Below are positions 29,353-40,054 of a DNA stretch of 64,000 nt, one piece after another. Source of the stretch: Hydrogenophilales bacterium (GTDB taxonomy: Bacteria > Pseudomonadota > Gammaproteobacteria > Burkholderiales > Thiobacillaceae); contig JACPYT010000006.1 of NCBI GenBank assembly GCA_016195805.1, positions 96,451-160,450 of the forward strand. Reading direction: 5' to 3'. The position numbers and the translations under genes are program-made. Under the pieces are notes generated by a model. The model did no database searches and was not told where the DNA came from. It saw only the letters and a list, made by a program, of their open reading frames with translations. The first letter of the stretch is position 1, and each line of letters opens with the position of its first letter.

Positions 29353-30128
29353 GCGCGCCGCAGCGACCAGCGCAGCATGATGAGGCCGGCGACGATCATC
29401 GGCAGGGAGAGCCATTGCCCCATGGACAGGCCGAATTGGAGCAGGCCGAGGAAGCTGTCGGGTTCGCGCGTGAACTCCATGAGGAAACGCAGGCTGCCAT
29501 ACCCGATCAGGAACACGCCGGAGACGGCGCCGACCGGCCGCGGCTTCTTCGAATACAGCCACAGGATCGTGAACAGCAGCAGGCCTTCGCCGGCGAATTC
29601 GTAGAGCTGCGAGGGATGGCGCGGGATGCCGTCGCCTGCCTGCGGGAAGATCATGCCCCACGGCAGGCCGGTGGGGCGTCCCCACAGTTCGCCGTTGATG
29701 AAGTTGCCGAGGCGGCCGGCGGCGAGCCCCAGCGGCACCAGCGGCGCGATGAAATCGGTGACGGCGAGCCAGCGCAGCTTGTGGCGATGGGCGAACAGCA
29801 TCATCGCGACGAGCACGCCGAGAAAGCCGCCGTGAAAACTCATGCCGCCCTGCCACACCTTGATGATGTCGAGCGGGTGGGCCAGGTAGTCGCCAGGCTT
29901 GTAGAACAGCACGTAGCCGAGGCGTCCGCCGAGGACGACACCGAGCACGCCGTAGAACAGCACGTCGTCGAGCATTTGCTGCGTCCATCCGGTCCACGGC
30001 CGATGCGCGATGCACCAGCGCCCCAGCAGGATGACCTGGATGAAGGCGACGAGGTACATGAGGCCGTACCAGTGGATGGCGATGGGGCCGAGCTGCAGGG
30101 CGACAGGATCGAATTGGGGAGCGAGCAT
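29349..30128 (-). CDS. lgt: Phosphatidylglycerol-prolipoprotein diacylglyceryl transferase
   Basis: Lgt attaches diacylglycerol to the lipobox cysteine, the first step of lipoprotein maturation, in the inner membrane. The 259-aa polytopic protein shows the HWYGLMY start, [10 protein letters not shown] and the Lgt signature [13 protein letters not shown], then RHPSQLYEF. All are intact. Its position beside ilvD is common in proteobacteria. The QseG-like and LivK-like lipoproteins of this window would be substrates. Confidence 0.96.
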   Translation of the reverse strand: MLAPQFDPVALQLGPIAIHWYGLMYLVAFIQVILLGRWCIAHRPWTGWTQQMLDDVLFYGVLGVVLGGRLGYVLFYKPGDYLAHPLDIIKVWQGGMSFHGGFLGVLVAMMLFAHRHKLRWLAVTDFIAPLVPLGLAAGRLGNFINGELWGRPTGLPWGMIFPQAGDGIPRHPSQLYEFAGEGLLLFTILWLYSKKPRPVGAVSGVFLIGYGSLRFLMEFTREPDSFLGLLQFGLSMGQWLSLPMIVAGLIMLRWSLRRA

Positions 30129-30214
30129 GGAGGCAGGATTCAGGGGTCGGGATTCAGGGAGGTCAAAGCGCGGGTAAAATGGCCGGCTGATTATAGATTG
30201 CCTGAGTGACCATC

Positions 30215-32992
30215 ATGCCCGACTATCGTTCCTGGACCACCACCCGCGGCCGCAACATGGCCGGTGCCCGTGCGCTGTGGCGCGCCACCGGCATGAAGGA
30301 CGGCGACTTCAACAAGCCCATCATCGCCATCGCCAACTCGTTCACCCAGTTCGTGCCGGGCCACGTGCACCTCAAGGACATGGGCCAGCTGGTGGCGCGC
30401 GAGATCGAGGCGGCGGGCGGCGTGGCGAAGGAATTCAACACCATCGCGGTGGACGACGGCATCGCCATGGGCCACGGCGGCATGCTGTATTCGCTGCCGA
30501 GCCGCGACCTCATCGCCGACTCGGTCGAGTACATGGTCAACGCGCACTGCGCCGACGCGCTGGTGTGCATTTCCAACTGCGACAAGATCACGCCCGGCAT
30601 GTTGAATGCCGCGCTGCGCCTCAACATTCCGACCGTGTTCGTCTCCGGCGGGCCGATGGAAGCGGGCAAGGTGGTGTGGGAATCCAAGACCATCAAGCTC
30701 GACCTGGTCGACGCCATGGTGTCGGCGGCCGACGCCAAATTTAGCGACGAGAAGGTCAACCAGCTCGAGCGCTCGGCCTGCCCGACCTGCGGCTCGTGCT
30801 CGGGCATGTTCACTGCGAACTCGATGAACTGCCTGACCGAGGCGCTCGGCCTCTCGCTGCCTGGCAACGGCTCGATGCTTGCGACGCACGCCGACCGCAG
30901 GAATTTGTTCCTTGCCGCCGGCCGCCTGATCGTGAAGAACGCGCGGCGCTATTACGAGGACGGAGACACCACCGTGCTGCCGCGCGCGATCGCCAGCTTC
31001 GACGCGTTCGAGAATGCCATCGCGCTCGACATCGCCATGGGCGGCTCGACCAACACCGTGCTGCACCTCTTGGCCGCCGCGCACGAGGCCGGCGTCGACT
31101 TCACGATGGCCGACATCGACCGCATGAGCCGCCGCGTGCCGCATCTCTCCAAAGTCGCGCCGTCGATCCAGACCTACCACATGGAAGACGTGCACCGCGC
31201 CGGCGGCGTGATGGCGATCCTCGGCGAACTCGAGCGCGGCGGCCTGGTGCATCGCGACGTGCCGACCGTCCTGATGAAATCGCTCGGCGAGCAGATCGAC
31301 GTCTACGACATCCGCCGCACCAAAGATAAAGACGTGAAGGACTACTTCCGCGCCGCCCCCGGCGGCGTGCCGACGCAGACCGCGTTCTCGCAGGACCGCC
31401 GTTTCGCCAGGCTCGACGACGACCGCGTCAACGGCTGCATCCACGACATCGAGCATGCCTATTCGAAGGACGGCGGCCTCGCAGTGCTGTACGGCAACCT
31501 CGCGTTGGATGGCTGCATCGTCAAGACCGCCGGGGTGGATGAGAGCATCTGGACCTTCTCGGGCCCGGCGCGCGTGTTCGAATCGCAGGACGCTGCGGTC
31601 GAGGCGATTCTTGGCGATCGCATCATCGCCGGCGACGTCGTGGTGATCCGCTACGAAGGCCCGCGCGGTGGCCCCGGCATGCAGGAAATGCTGTACCCGA
31701 CCTCGTACCTGAAATCCAAGGGCCTCGGCAAGGTCTGCGCGCTGATCACCGACGGCCGTTTCTCCGGCGGCACCTCGGGCTTGAGCATCGGCCATGCCTC
31801 GCCGGAAGCGGCGGAAGGCGGCACCATCGGCCTGGTGGAAGAGGGCGACCGCATCGAGATCAATATCCCCGCGCGCAGCATCAAGGTCGCGGTGAGCGAC
31901 GCCGAACTCGAACGCCGCCGCGCTGCGATGGACGCCAAAGGTGCGCAGGCCTGGAAGCCGGTCAACCGGGTGCGTGAAGTGTCGCCTGCGCTGCGCGCCT
32001 ATGCGGCGATGGCGACGTCGGCTGCGTTTGGTGCGGTGCGCGACGTCAGCCTGGTCGAGCATCCCAGCGAGGCGCAAGCACATGCCGACCCGTTGGCGCG
32101 CTTCGTCATTCCCGGCCAGCTGAGCTTCCGCGTTGGCGCCGGTGGTCTTGTGTATGCCGACATCGACAACCACGGCGGCCGCGCGACGATCTGCCTGCAG
32201 GGCGCGCACGTGGTGAGCTACCGGCCCAAATCGCAGCAGACGCCCGTGGTGTGGGTGTCCGACGCCGCCAGGTTCGCCGCAGGCAAATCGATCCGTGGCG
32301 GCGCGCCGGTGTGCTGGCCGTGGTTCGGCGCGCATGCCAGCGAAGCGTCGTTCCCCGCGCACGGCTTTGCGCGCACCGTGCCGTGGACCGTGATCGCTAG
32401 CCGCAAGCGCAACGATGCCCGGACCGAGATCACCCTGCAGTTGGTCGAGAACGACCAGACCCGTGCACAGTGGCCGCATGCCACGCGCCTGACGCTGACG
32501 GTCATCGTCGGCGACAGGCTGGAGATGCATCTGGCCACCACCAACACGGGCGATGCCCCGGTGAAGATCGGCGAGGCGCTGCATACTTATCTGCACATCA
32601 GCGACATCGGCGCGGTGACGGTGAGTGGGCTGGAAGGCGCGACGTTCCACGACAAGGTCGACAACTTCGCCACCAAAAAGCAGAGCGGGGCGATCGGCTT
32701 TTCTGGCGAAGTCGACCGCGTCTACGTCAACACGCCGGCCGACTGCGTGATCGTCGACGCCGGCCTCAAGCGCCGCATCCGCATCGCCAAGACCGGTTCG
32801 CAGTCCACCATCGTGTGGACGCCGTGGACCGAAAAGGCCGAGAAGATGGGCGACTTGGGCCAAGGCAAGTCGGGCGCCGGCTGGCGCGAAATGGTGTGCG
32901 TCGAATCGGCCAACGCGATGGACAACATCGTCACCGTGGCGCCGGGCGAAACGCACACGCTGGCGGTGACGTACAGCGTCGAGGCGTTGTAG
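30215..32992 (+). CDS. ilvD: Dihydroxy-acid dehydratase fused to a D-hexose-6-phosphate mutarotase domain
   Basis: A single 925-codon frame. Residues 1 to about 612 are a full IlvD (valine/isoleucine synthesis) with Fe-S cysteine blocks [12 protein letters not shown] and [11 protein letters not shown], ending at the usual GAVRDVS. After a short linker ([12 protein letters not shown]) residues about 627-925 form a complete YeaD-type aldose-6-phosphate epimerase domain with [21 protein letters not shown] and [12 protein letters not shown]. The two are normally separate genes of about 615 and 295 aa. No stop or frameshift lies between them. ATG 30215 ([10 protein letters not shown]) matches the IlvD start; a GTG three codons upstream also exists. 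A TTG in the linker could allow separate translation of the second domain. Confidence 0.9.
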   Translation: MPDYRSWTTTRGRNMAGARALWRATGMKDGDFNKPIIAIANSFTQFVPGHVHLKDMGQLVAREIEAAGGVAKEFNTIAVDDGIAMGHGGMLYSLPSRDLIADSVEYMVNAHCADALVCISNCDKITPGMLNAALRLNIPTVFVSGGPMEAGKVVWESKTIKLDLVDAMVSAADAKFSDEKVNQLERSACPTCGSCSGMFTANSMNCLTEALGLSLPGNGSMLATHADRRNLFLAAGRLIVKNARRYYEDGDTTVLPRAIASFDAFENAIALDIAMGGSTNTVLHLLAAAHEAGVDFTMADIDRMSRRVPHLSKVAPSIQTYHMEDVHRAGGVMAILGELERGGLVHRDVPTVLMKSLGEQIDVYDIRRTKDKDVKDYFRAAPGGVPTQTAFSQDRRFARLDDDRVNGCIHDIEHAYSKDGGLAVLYGNLALDGCIVKTAGVDESIWTFSGPARVFESQDAAVEAILGDRIIAGDVVVIRYEGPRGGPGMQEMLYPTSYLKSKGLGKVCALITDGRFSGGTSGLSIGHASPEAAEGGTIGLVEEGDRIEINIPARSIKVAVSDAELERRRAAMDAKGAQAWKPVNRVREVSPALRAYAAMATSAAFGAVRDVSLVEHPSEAQAHADPLARFVIPGQLSFRVGAGGLVYADIDNHGGRATICLQGAHVVSYRPKSQQTPVVWVSDAARFAAGKSIRGGAPVCWPWFGAHASEASFPAHGFARTVPWTVIASRKRNDARTEITLQLVENDQTRAQWPHATRLTLTVIVGDRLEMHLATTNTGDAPVKIGEALHTYLHISDIGAVTVSGLEGATFHDKVDNFATKKQSGAIGFSGEVDRVYVNTPADCVIVDAGLKRRIRIAKTGSQSTIVWTPWTEKAEKMGDLGQGKSGAGWREMVCVESANAMDNIVTVAPGETHTLAVTYSVEAL

Positions 32993-33021
32993 GTTTCTTA
33001 TCCGCGAATACCTTGAGGGAT

Positions 33022-33084
33022 GTCACCCCGGCGAACGCCGGGGTCCAGTTGATGGCGCTGGATTTCGGCATTCGCCGGAATGAC
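33022..33084. repeat. Short interspersed palindromic repeat (TCACCCCGGCG...CGCCGGAATGAC type)
   Basis: GTCACCCCGGCGAACGCCGG begins a double hairpin that ends in ATTCGCCGGAATGAC; the ends are complementary. A related copy follows livF at 42648-42690. This resembles REP-like sequences common after genes in betaproteobacteria, here after the ilvD fusion, where it may also end the transcript. Confidence 0.75.
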
Positions 33085-33115
33085 GGGCTTTAAAAGTTTT
33101 CAACAAGGAGCAAGC

Positions 33116-33721
33116 ATGCGCGTGATTCTGGTGGCCAACCCCAAGGGCGGCAGCGGCAAGACGACGCTGTCGACCAACCTGGCCGGCTATCTGGCCTCCA
33201 GGGGCGAGCGCGTGGCGCTGCTGGATCTCGACCGCCAGCAGTCCGCCACCCACTGGCTGGCGATGCGCGATCCGGCGCTGCCGGAGATCGGATTGCTGCG
33301 CGAAGGGCAGAAGGGAAGCAGCGCCTGGCTGGTGATCGACTCGCCCGCCGGCTTGCACGGCAAGAACCTCGAGCGCGCGTTAAAACTGGCGCACAAGGTG
33401 GCGGTGCCGATCGCGCCCTCGCTGTTCGATATCCGCGCCAGCCAGGATTTCCTCGCTGCGCTGCACGCCGAAAAAGCGGTGCGCAAGGGTCATGCCTTCG
33501 TCGGCGTGGTGGGCATGCGGGTCGATCCGCGCACGCGTGCCGGCGTGACGCTGGAGCAGTTCATGGCGCAGCAGGACCTGCCGGTGCTGGCGCATCTGCG
33601 TAACACCCAGCATTACGTCAACGCCGCGTTCGAGGGCAAGAGCCTGTTCGACCTGCCGCACCACATTGCCGAGCGCGATGTCGAGCAGTGGCAGGGCCTG
33701 ATCGACTGGCTGGGACGCTGA
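33116..33721 (+). CDS. Orphan ParA-family ATPase
   Basis: A 201-aa ParA/MinD-type ATPase with deviant Walker A KGGSGKTTLS (residues 10-19), Walker A' LLDLDRQQSA and Walker B-like WLVIDSPAG. AAGGAG precedes ATG 33116. No ParB or parS-like partner adjoins it, and the length fits small orphan ParAs that position protein complexes rather than chromosomes. The cargo is unknown; neighbours (ilvD fusion, ankyrin protein) give no hint. Confidence 0.85.
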   Translation: MRVILVANPKGGSGKTTLSTNLAGYLASRGERVALLDLDRQQSATHWLAMRDPALPEIGLLREGQKGSSAWLVIDSPAGLHGKNLERALKLAHKVAVPIAPSLFDIRASQDFLAALHAEKAVRKGHAFVGVVGMRVDPRTRAGVTLEQFMAQQDLPVLAHLRNTQHYVNAAFEGKSLFDLPHHIAERDVEQWQGLIDWLGR

Positions 33722-33775
33722 CTTTTTCCCCTCCCCCGCAAGCGGAAGAGGGGGCAAACGTGATGCCCAAACCGA

Positions 33776-34354
33776 TCAATGCGTGGTCGGCTTCATCAGG
33801 TTGACCACCTGCGGCTTGACCACGCTCTTGGTCGACGAGCACGAGCCGTCTTCCTGCACGCCCAGCTGGCGCTCGGCTTCGGTCAGCAGGTTGATCACGT
33901 CCACGTAGAACTTGTCGCTCGCCATCAGGCGCGCGGTGCGGCCGCCCTCGTTGGTGGCGAGCACATCGGCGCCGGCGTTGATTAGCCACTCCACCACCGG
34001 GGCGTCGCCGCCGCCGGCCGCCAGCATCAGCGGCGTAATGCCGAAGAAAATGCGTTCGTCGAGCGAGGCGCCGGCCTCGTGCAACGCTTCGACGACCTCG
34101 ACGTAGCCGCGCTCGGTTTCGCCGTTGTACGCGGCTTTCGCCACGGCGGTCCAGCCTTGCGGCGACTTGGCGTTGACGTCGGCGCCGGCGGCGATCAGTA
34201 CCTGCACCGCGGCGACGTGGCCGCCACGGGCGGCGTGCATCAGCGCGGTCTCGCCGGCTTCGTCGGCGGCGGCGTGATCGGCGCCGCTCTCGAGCAGCGA
34301 TTTGATTTGGGCGGCATCGCCCGACTGGGCGGCGGCGAACAATTGCTGGGACAT
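33776..34354 (-). CDS. Ankyrin-repeat protein
   Basis: A 192-aa, apparently cytosolic protein with about four ankyrin repeats (GETALMHAARGGHVAAVQVLIAAGADVN, shown here only in part as ETALMHAARGGHVAAVQVL; GWTAVAKAAYNG; GITPLMLAAGGGDAPVVEWL; GRTARLMAS) followed by a helical tail. The role is protein-protein interaction; the partner is unknown. ATG 34354 has GCAGGAG upstream; the upstream ATG at 34387 lacks one. There is no signal peptide. Confidence 0.85.
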   Translation of the reverse strand: MSQQLFAAAQSGDAAQIKSLLESGADHAAADEAGETALMHAARGGHVAAVQVLIAAGADVNAKSPQGWTAVAKAAYNGETERGYVEVVEALHEAGASLDERIFFGITPLMLAAGGGDAPVVEWLINAGADVLATNEGGRTARLMASDKFYVDVINLLTEAERQLGVQEDGSCSSTKSVVKPQVVNLMKPTTH

Positions 34355-34442
34355 GGGGCACTCCTGCTTTTTTACGATTGGCAGCAAGCGTACAATTGTT
34401 GACTGATTTAATCAACTATTAGCCCGTGGGGTTTACGCCATC

Positions 34443-36458
34443 ATGCCCAATCGCCTCGCCACCGAGCCCAGCCCCTATCTGCTGCAACACGCCGACAACC
34501 CGGTCGACTGGTATCCCTGGGGCGCCGAAGCGCTCGACAAGGCGCGCCGCGAGGACAAGCCCATCCTGCTGTCGATCGGCTATTCGGCCTGCCACTGGTG
34601 CCATGTGATGGCGCACGACTGCTTCGAGGACGACGAGGTGGCGGCGGTGATGAACCGCCTGTTCGTGAACATAAAAGTCGATCGCGAGGAGCGCCCCGAC
34701 CTCGACCAGATCTACCAGACCGCACACCAGCTGCTGACACAGCGTGGCGGCGGCTGGCCGCTGACAGTGTTTCTCACGCCCGACCAGACGCCGTTCTTCG
34801 CCGGCACCTATTTCCCCAAGACGCCGCGCTACCAGCTGCCGGGCTTCATCGACCTGATGGAAAACGTCGCCCGTGCCTGGCACGAGCGGCGTGGCGAGGT
34901 GCTGGCGCAGAACGAGGCGGTGCGTGATGCGCTCGCGCAGCAGCAACCGGCTGCGGCCATGCAGTCGGCGCTGACTGAGGCGCCGCTTGCCGAAGCCGTG
35001 CGCGACCTGGCGCAGGCCTTCGATCCGCTGTGGGGCGGCTTCTCGCGTGCGCCCAAGTTTCCGCGCCCGGGCGAGCTGTTCTTCCTGCTGCGTCAGGCGC
35101 AAGCGGGCAACGCGCAGGCGCGCGACATGGCGCTGTTCTCCCTGCGCAAGATGGCCTCCGGTGGCGTGGTCGACCAGCTCGGCGGCGGCTTCTGCCGCTA
35201 TTCGGTCGACGAACAATGGGCGATTCCGCATTTCGAGAAAATGCTCTACGACAACGGCCCGCTGCTGCATCTGTACGCCGACGCCTGGGCGCTGACCGGC
35301 GAGACCTTGTTCAAAGACACCGCCGAGGGCATCGTCGACTGGCTGCTGCGCGAAATGCGCGCGCCGGCAGGCGGCTTCTATTCCGCGCTCGACGCCGACA
35401 GCGAAGGTCACGAGGGCAAGTTCTACGTGTGGACGCCCGATGAAGCACGGGCACTGTTGTCCGCCGAGGAGTACGCAGTGGCCGCGCCGGTCTATGGCTT
35501 CGACCTGCCGCCCAATTTCGAGAATGCGCACTGGAATCCCATCCTGGCGCGCCCCTTGAACGAGGTCGCGGCCGAACTGGGCCTGAGCGGCGAGGCGGCA
35601 GCGGCACGGCTGGGGAGCGCGCGCGCCAAGCTGTTCGCCGCCCGCGAGGCACGCATTCGACCGGGGTGCGACGACAAGCAACTCACCAGCTGGAATGCGC
35701 TGATGATCGCCGGGCTGGCGCACGCCGGGCGGGTGATGGCACGTCACGACTGGGTCGACGCAGCCCAGGCCGCGCTCGACTTCCTGCATCGGAATCTGTG
35801 GCGCGACGGGCGCCTGCTCGCCAGCTACAGCCACGGCGAAGCGCGCCTCAACGCCTATCTCGACGACTACGCCTTCCTGCTCGATGCGCTGCTGGAAACC
35901 CTGCAGGCCGGCTACCGTGAACAGGACATGACGTGGGCGCGCGCGCTTGCCGACGCGCTGCTGGTGCATTTCGAGGATGCCGAGGCGGGCGGTTTCTTCT
36001 TCACCAGTCATGATCACGAAGCGCTCCTCACCCGTCCCAAGCCCGGCTACGACAACGCGACGCCGTCGGGCAACGGCGTCGCAGCGTATGCCCTGCAACG
36101 GCTTGGGCATGTGTTGGGCGAGGCGCGTTACCTCGACGCCAGCGCGCGCTGTCTGCGCCTGTTCCATGCGCATCTGATCCAGCAGCCGATCGCTTATCCG
36201 ACGCTGCTGGCCGTGCTCGACGAGACGCTGGTGCCGCCGCGCGTGATCCTGCTGCGCGGGCCGGCCGCGGCGTTGCGCGAGTGGGTCACCGCGCTGGTGC
36301 CGAAGCTCGGCGCGCGCGACCTGCTGCTGGCGCTGCCCAACGGATTGACGTTGCCCGACGCGCTGGCCAAGCCGGAAGCGGATCGTCCCGTCGCCTGGAT
36401 CTGCAGCGGCACCGCTTGCCAGCCGCCGGTCACCGACCTTGCTGCGGTTTCGCCATGA
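34443..36458 (+). CDS. Thioredoxin-domain protein of the YyaL/SPATA20 (DUF255) family
   Basis: A 671-aa protein with the family N-terminus [21 protein letters not shown], a thioredoxin-like domain with CHWCHVM (about 51-57), [12 protein letters not shown], and a long (alpha/alpha)6 barrel resembling N-acylglucosamine epimerase/cellobiose epimerase domains. The family is conserved from bacteria to man with no settled function. It is complete, single and without an export signal. Confidence 0.9.
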   Translation: MPNRLATEPSPYLLQHADNPVDWYPWGAEALDKARREDKPILLSIGYSACHWCHVMAHDCFEDDEVAAVMNRLFVNIKVDREERPDLDQIYQTAHQLLTQRGGGWPLTVFLTPDQTPFFAGTYFPKTPRYQLPGFIDLMENVARAWHERRGEVLAQNEAVRDALAQQQPAAAMQSALTEAPLAEAVRDLAQAFDPLWGGFSRAPKFPRPGELFFLLRQAQAGNAQARDMALFSLRKMASGGVVDQLGGGFCRYSVDEQWAIPHFEKMLYDNGPLLHLYADAWALTGETLFKDTAEGIVDWLLREMRAPAGGFYSALDADSEGHEGKFYVWTPDEARALLSAEEYAVAAPVYGFDLPPNFENAHWNPILARPLNEVAAELGLSGEAAAARLGSARAKLFAAREARIRPGCDDKQLTSWNALMIAGLAHAGRVMARHDWVDAAQAALDFLHRNLWRDGRLLASYSHGEARLNAYLDDYAFLLDALLETLQAGYREQDMTWARALADALLVHFEDAEAGGFFFTSHDHEALLTRPKPGYDNATPSGNGVAAYALQRLGHVLGEARYLDASARCLRLFHAHLIQQPIAYPTLLAVLDETLVPPRVILLRGPAAALREWVTALVPKLGARDLLLALPNGLTLPDALAKPEADRPVAWICSGTACQPPVTDLAAVSP

Positions 36459-36541
36459 GAGGGTCTATCAGCATTTGCTATTAGGAACCCGTGGCGGCGC
36501 CTGCTATCAAACAAACAGTCTGTCTGTCATCAGGAGCGATC

Positions 36542-37339
36542 ATGAGCACACATACTGAACACCCGGTCTTCCATCCGCAGGCCGCCCGCATGGATCTACC
36601 TGGCATCCGCAGCGTGACGGCCGATCAACCCTTCCACTGGCTGCGCGAGGGCGCGCAGGACATGGCCAGGGCGTGGCCGCTGAGCCTGTTCTACGGCATC
36701 GTGTTTGCGCTGCTCGGCTATGGCCTGGTGCATGCCGCGGAGGACAAGCCGCATCTGGCAATGGCGCTGACCTCGGGCTTCCTGTTCGTCGCGCCAGTAT
36801 TAGCCACGGTGTTCTATTTCCTGAGCCACCGGCTGGAGCACCACCACAAACTGCCCCACCTGTTCGTTCCTCTGCTGTCGTGGCGTGCCAATCCCGGCTC
36901 GCTGGGGCTGTTCACCGTGATGCTGCTGTTCGTGCTGATTTCCTGGGAGCGCATCTCGGCCATCCTGGTCGGCCTGTTCCTCAACGGCTCGGGCATCGGC
37001 GGTCTGTCCGACCTGCTGAGCCTGAGTGCCGTGCAGCAGCACGCCGATTTCGTGCTGACCTACCTGGCGTTCGGCGGTGTGCTGGCCTTGATGGTATTCA
37101 GCCTCTCGGTGGTGTCGTTGCCGATGATGCTGCACCGCAAGGTCGATTTCGCCACGGCGCTCGTCACCAGCTTCATGGCGACCCGGCTCAACTTCCCGGT
37201 GATGCTGCTGTGGGGCATCCTGATTGCAGGCCTGGTCGCGGTCGGCATGGCGACCGACTTCATCGCCATGGCGGTGATCTTCCCGTGGCTGGGGCATGCC
37301 AGCTGGCATGCCTACCGCGAATTGATCGAGCGCGGATAA
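36542..37339 (+). CDS. DUF2189 integral membrane protein
   Basis: A 265-aa protein with a hydrophilic N-terminus ending in WLREGAQDMARAWPLSLFYG, followed by six or so hydrophobic segments. The family is common in alpha- and betaproteobacteria, often near cytochromes and respiratory genes, with unknown function. CAGGAG lies 6 bp before ATG 36542. The small cytochrome c gene follows about 130 bp downstream on the same strand. Confidence 0.8.
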   Translation: MSTHTEHPVFHPQAARMDLPGIRSVTADQPFHWLREGAQDMARAWPLSLFYGIVFALLGYGLVHAAEDKPHLAMALTSGFLFVAPVLATVFYFLSHRLEHHHKLPHLFVPLLSWRANPGSLGLFTVMLLFVLISWERISAILVGLFLNGSGIGGLSDLLSLSAVQQHADFVLTYLAFGGVLALMVFSLSVVSLPMMLHRKVDFATALVTSFMATRLNFPVMLLWGILIAGLVAVGMATDFIAMAVIFPWLGHASWHAYRELIERG

Positions 37340-37472
37340 ATAACAATGTTCTACGGGGCCTGGTAACAAATATTCCAGCCCCCATCTTGCGTGGAAGGGG
37401 ATTTTCCTTAATATTGGCGGCGCAATGATTTCTCGAACGCGACCCACCCGACTTCCACGGAGACTGTTAAAG

Positions 37473-37799
37473 ATGAACAAGTTGATGATGACCGCAGCGT
37501 CTGCTGCGCTGCTGTTGATGTCCGGCGTGGTTTCTGCGGACGACCAGAGCGCGGCCATGGCGCTGGCCCAGAAGAACGCCTGCCTGTCCTGCCACGGCGT
37601 GGACAAGAAGATCGTGGGCCCTGCCTACAAGGATGTGGCCAAGAAGTATGCGGGTGACAAGGGTGCAAAAGCCAGACTGATGGCCAAGGTGAAAGCCGGC
37701 GGCAAGGGCGTGTGGGGCGAGATTCCCATGCCGCCGAACCCGCAGGTCAGTGCCGCCGATCTGGACAAGATCGTTACCTGGGTCCTGAGCCTGAAATAA
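37473..37799 (+). CDS. Periplasmic class I cytochrome c (c551/c552-like)
   Basis: A 108-aa monohaem cytochrome with signal peptide (about 1-21, VSA-DDQS), haem site CLSCH (about residues 35-39) and distal Met ligand in GEIPMPPNPQVS. The C-terminal helix DLDKIVTWVLSLK is typical. It would shuttle electrons to an oxidase or nitrite reductase. ATG 37473 follows GGAG; an earlier start at 37425 would add a basic non-signal extension. A perfect 13-bp terminator follows. Confidence 0.92.
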   Translation: MNKLMMTAASAALLLMSGVVSADDQSAAMALAQKNACLSCHGVDKKIVGPAYKDVAKKYAGDKGAKARLMAKVKAGGKGVWGEIPMPPNPQVSAADLDKIVTWVLSLK

Positions 37800-37820
37800 T
37801 CCGGCGCGGCATCGCGTCCG

Positions 37821-37850
37821 CACAAGGCCGGCGTTCGCGCCGGCCTTGTG
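37821..37850. terminator. Hairpin terminator after the cytochrome c gene
   Basis: CACAAGGCCGGCG-TTCG-CGCCGGCCTTGTG is a perfect 13-bp stem with a stable TTCG loop, 21 bp after the stop. Confidence 0.85.
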
Positions 37851-37933
37851 CTTTCCGGCGCACCGGAAAGCCGGTCGCCGCTGGCTTTATGGTATAAATC
37901 CCGCGTTTCAGTTTGATTGCGGGGAAGACCGAG

Positions 37934-39085
37934 ATGACGGGTCACAGGCTGGCTTGGGTGGTGGTAGCGGCGGCACTGGTCGCGGGGTGCGGCGACAAGC
38001 CGCAGCAGAATGGCGACAAGCAGACGGTGCTGATCGGCCAGGCGTCCCCGCTCACCGGCCCGCAGGCCCATCTCGGCAAGGACAACGAGAACGGCGCGCG
38101 CCTGGCGCTGGACGAAATCAATGCCGCTGGCCTCACCCTGGGCGGCAAGAAAGTCGTGCTCGAACTGAAGAGCGAGGACGACGCGGCCGATCCCAAGACC
38201 GCCACCACCGTGGCCCAGAAGCTGGTCGACGAAGGCGTGGCGGGCGTGATCGGCCACCTCAATTCGGGCGCCACGATCCCGGCCTCCAAGATCTATTCCG
38301 ACAACGGCATCCCGCAGATTTCGCCCTCGGCCACTGCAGTCGCCTATACGGCAGCGGGCTACAAGACGGCTTTCCGCGTCATGACCAACGATGCGCAGCA
38401 GGGTTCGGTGCTGGGCAATTACGCGGTGACCAGGCTGGGCGCGAAGAAGATCGCCATCATCGACGACCGCACCGCCTACGGCCAGGGGCTGGCCGACGAA
38501 GTCGAGAAGGCGGTCAAGGCGGCCGGCGGCGACGTGGTGGCGCGCGAATACACGTCCGACCGCTCGACCGACTTCATGGCGATTCTCACCTCCATCAAGG
38601 GCAAGGCACCCGACCTGGTGTTCTTCGGCGGCATGGACCCGCAGGCCGCGCCCATGATCAAGCAGATGAAGCAACTCGGCATCCATGCGAAGTTCCTCGG
38701 TGGCGACGGCGTGCAGACGCCCACCTTCATCGAACTGGCCGGCGCCGACGCCGAGGGCGCACTCGCCTCCAACCCCGGCCTGCCGCTCGACGCGATGCCG
38801 GGCGGCGCCGCGTTCAAGGCCAAGTTCGAGGCCAAGTACGGCCAGATCCAGAACTATTCCCCCTACGCCTACGACGCCATGCACGTGCTGATCGACGCGA
38901 TGAAGCGCGCCGATTCCAGCGATCCCGCCAGGTATCTGGCGGAGCTGCCGAAGACCGATTATCAGGGGGTGACCGGACGCATCCGCTTTGATGCAAAAGG
39001 TGACCTCGCCGGCGGTGCAGTCACGCTGTACCAGGTGAAAGACGGCAAATGGCAGACGCTCGAAACCGTGCAAAGCGGCAAGTAA
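37934..39085 (+). CDS. livK: Branched-chain amino acid ABC transporter, substrate-binding lipoprotein
   Basis: The 383-aa receptor has a lipoprotein signal (LVAGC, Cys near 19), so it is tethered rather than free. The LivJ/LivK-type periplasmic binding fold follows (TVLIGQASPLTGPQAHLGKD, GVIGHLNSGATIPAS, ATAVAYT). It heads the complete livK-H-M-G-F operon. The family also binds urea, amides or aromatic acids, so leucine-type substrates are likely but not certain. ATG 37934 is chosen over 37913 because it gives the proper signal peptide. Confidence 0.93.
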   Translation: MTGHRLAWVVVAAALVAGCGDKPQQNGDKQTVLIGQASPLTGPQAHLGKDNENGARLALDEINAAGLTLGGKKVVLELKSEDDAADPKTATTVAQKLVDEGVAGVIGHLNSGATIPASKIYSDNGIPQISPSATAVAYTAAGYKTAFRVMTNDAQQGSVLGNYAVTRLGAKKIAIIDDRTAYGQGLADEVEKAVKAAGGDVVAREYTSDRSTDFMAILTSIKGKAPDLVFFGGMDPQAAPMIKQMKQLGIHAKFLGGDGVQTPTFIELAGADAEGALASNPGLPLDAMPGGAAFKAKFEAKYGQIQNYSPYAYDAMHVLIDAMKRADSSDPARYLAELPKTDYQGVTGRIRFDAKGDLAGGAVTLYQVKDGKWQTLETVQSGK

Positions 39086-39124
39086 ACTGAGTCGGGCGCG
39101 CTGCGCGCAAACGCGGACGCAAAG

Positions 39125-40054
39125 ATGGATATATTCCTGCAGCAACTCATCAACGGCCTCGTGCTCGGCAGCGTCTACGCGCTGGTGGCACTGGGCTACA
39201 CCATGGTGTACGGCATCCTCGAACTCATCAATTTCGCCCACGGCGAAATCACCATGATGGGGGCGATGGTGGCGCTGGCCGTGATCGGCGCGCTGGCGCT
39301 GGCGGCGCCCGGGCTGCCTGGCGTGCTGGTGCTGGGGGCGGGGCTGGCGGTGGCGATCCCGGTGTGCGTGGCGCTCGGCCTCGTGATCGAGCGCGTCGCC
39401 TACCGGCCGTTGCGTCATGCGCCACGCCTGGCGCCGCTCATCACCGCGATCGGCGTGTCGATCATCCTGCAGAACGTCGCCATGCTGATCTGGGGCAAGC
39501 AGTACATTCCCTTTCCTGCCGTGCTGCCGCAGGGCCGCCACGCGATACACGGCGCGACGATCACCGATGTGCAGATCGCCATCCTGCTGCTCGCCACGGG
39601 CATCATGCTGATGCTGATCCTGGTGGTGCAGAAAACCCGGCTCGGCCGCGCCATGCGTGCCACCGCGCAATCGCGCCAGGTGGCGAGCCTGATGGGGGTG
39701 GACGCCAACCGGGTGATCGCCGCCACCTTCGCGATCGGCTCGGCGCTGGCGGCGGTGGCCGGGGTCATGGTCAGCGCGTATTACGGCCTGGCGCACTATT
39801 ACATGGGCTTCCTGCTCGGCCTCAAGGCCTTCTCGGCGGCGGTGCTGGGCGGCATCGGCAACCTGGGCGGGGCGATGTTGGGCGGCCTGCTGCTGGGGCT
39901 GATCGAGTCGTTCGGCGCGGGCTACATCGGTGACCTCACCGGCGGCTTCCTCGGCAGCAATTACCAGGACGTGTTCGCGTTCTTCGTGCTGATCGCCGTC
40001 CTGGTGTTCCGTCCCTCGGGCCTGCTGGGTGCGCGCGGTGTCGAACGTGCCTGA
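39125..40054 (+). CDS. livH: Branched-chain amino acid ABC transporter permease LivH
   Basis: A 309-aa inner membrane permease starting MDIFLQQLINGLVLGSVYAL with about eight spans and the LivH signature VLGGIGNLGGAMLGGLLLG near the C-terminus. It starts 39 bp after livK and overlaps the start of livM. Confidence 0.95.
   Translation: MDIFLQQLINGLVLGSVYALVALGYTMVYGILELINFAHGEITMMGAMVALAVIGALALAAPGLPGVLVLGAGLAVAIPVCVALGLVIERVAYRPLRHAPRLAPLITAIGVSIILQNVAMLIWGKQYIPFPAVLPQGRHAIHGATITDVQIAILLLATGIMLMLILVVQKTRLGRAMRATAQSRQVASLMGVDANRVIAATFAIGSALAAVAGVMVSAYYGLAHYYMGFLLGLKAFSAAVLGGIGNLGGAMLGGLLLGLIESFGAGYIGDLTGGFLGSNYQDVFAFFVLIAVLVFRPSGLLGARGVERA

Noticed and set aside
30191..32956. A 921-codon minus-strand frame opposite the ilvD fusion
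   Set aside because: It mirrors the fused gene; the His/Arg/Gln-rich product has no motif. Its openness reflects GC-biased third positions.
33722..33775. CCCCTCCCCC...GAGGGGG hairpin after the ParA gene as a terminator
   Set aside because: Imperfect stem and no T run on either strand; support is too weak.
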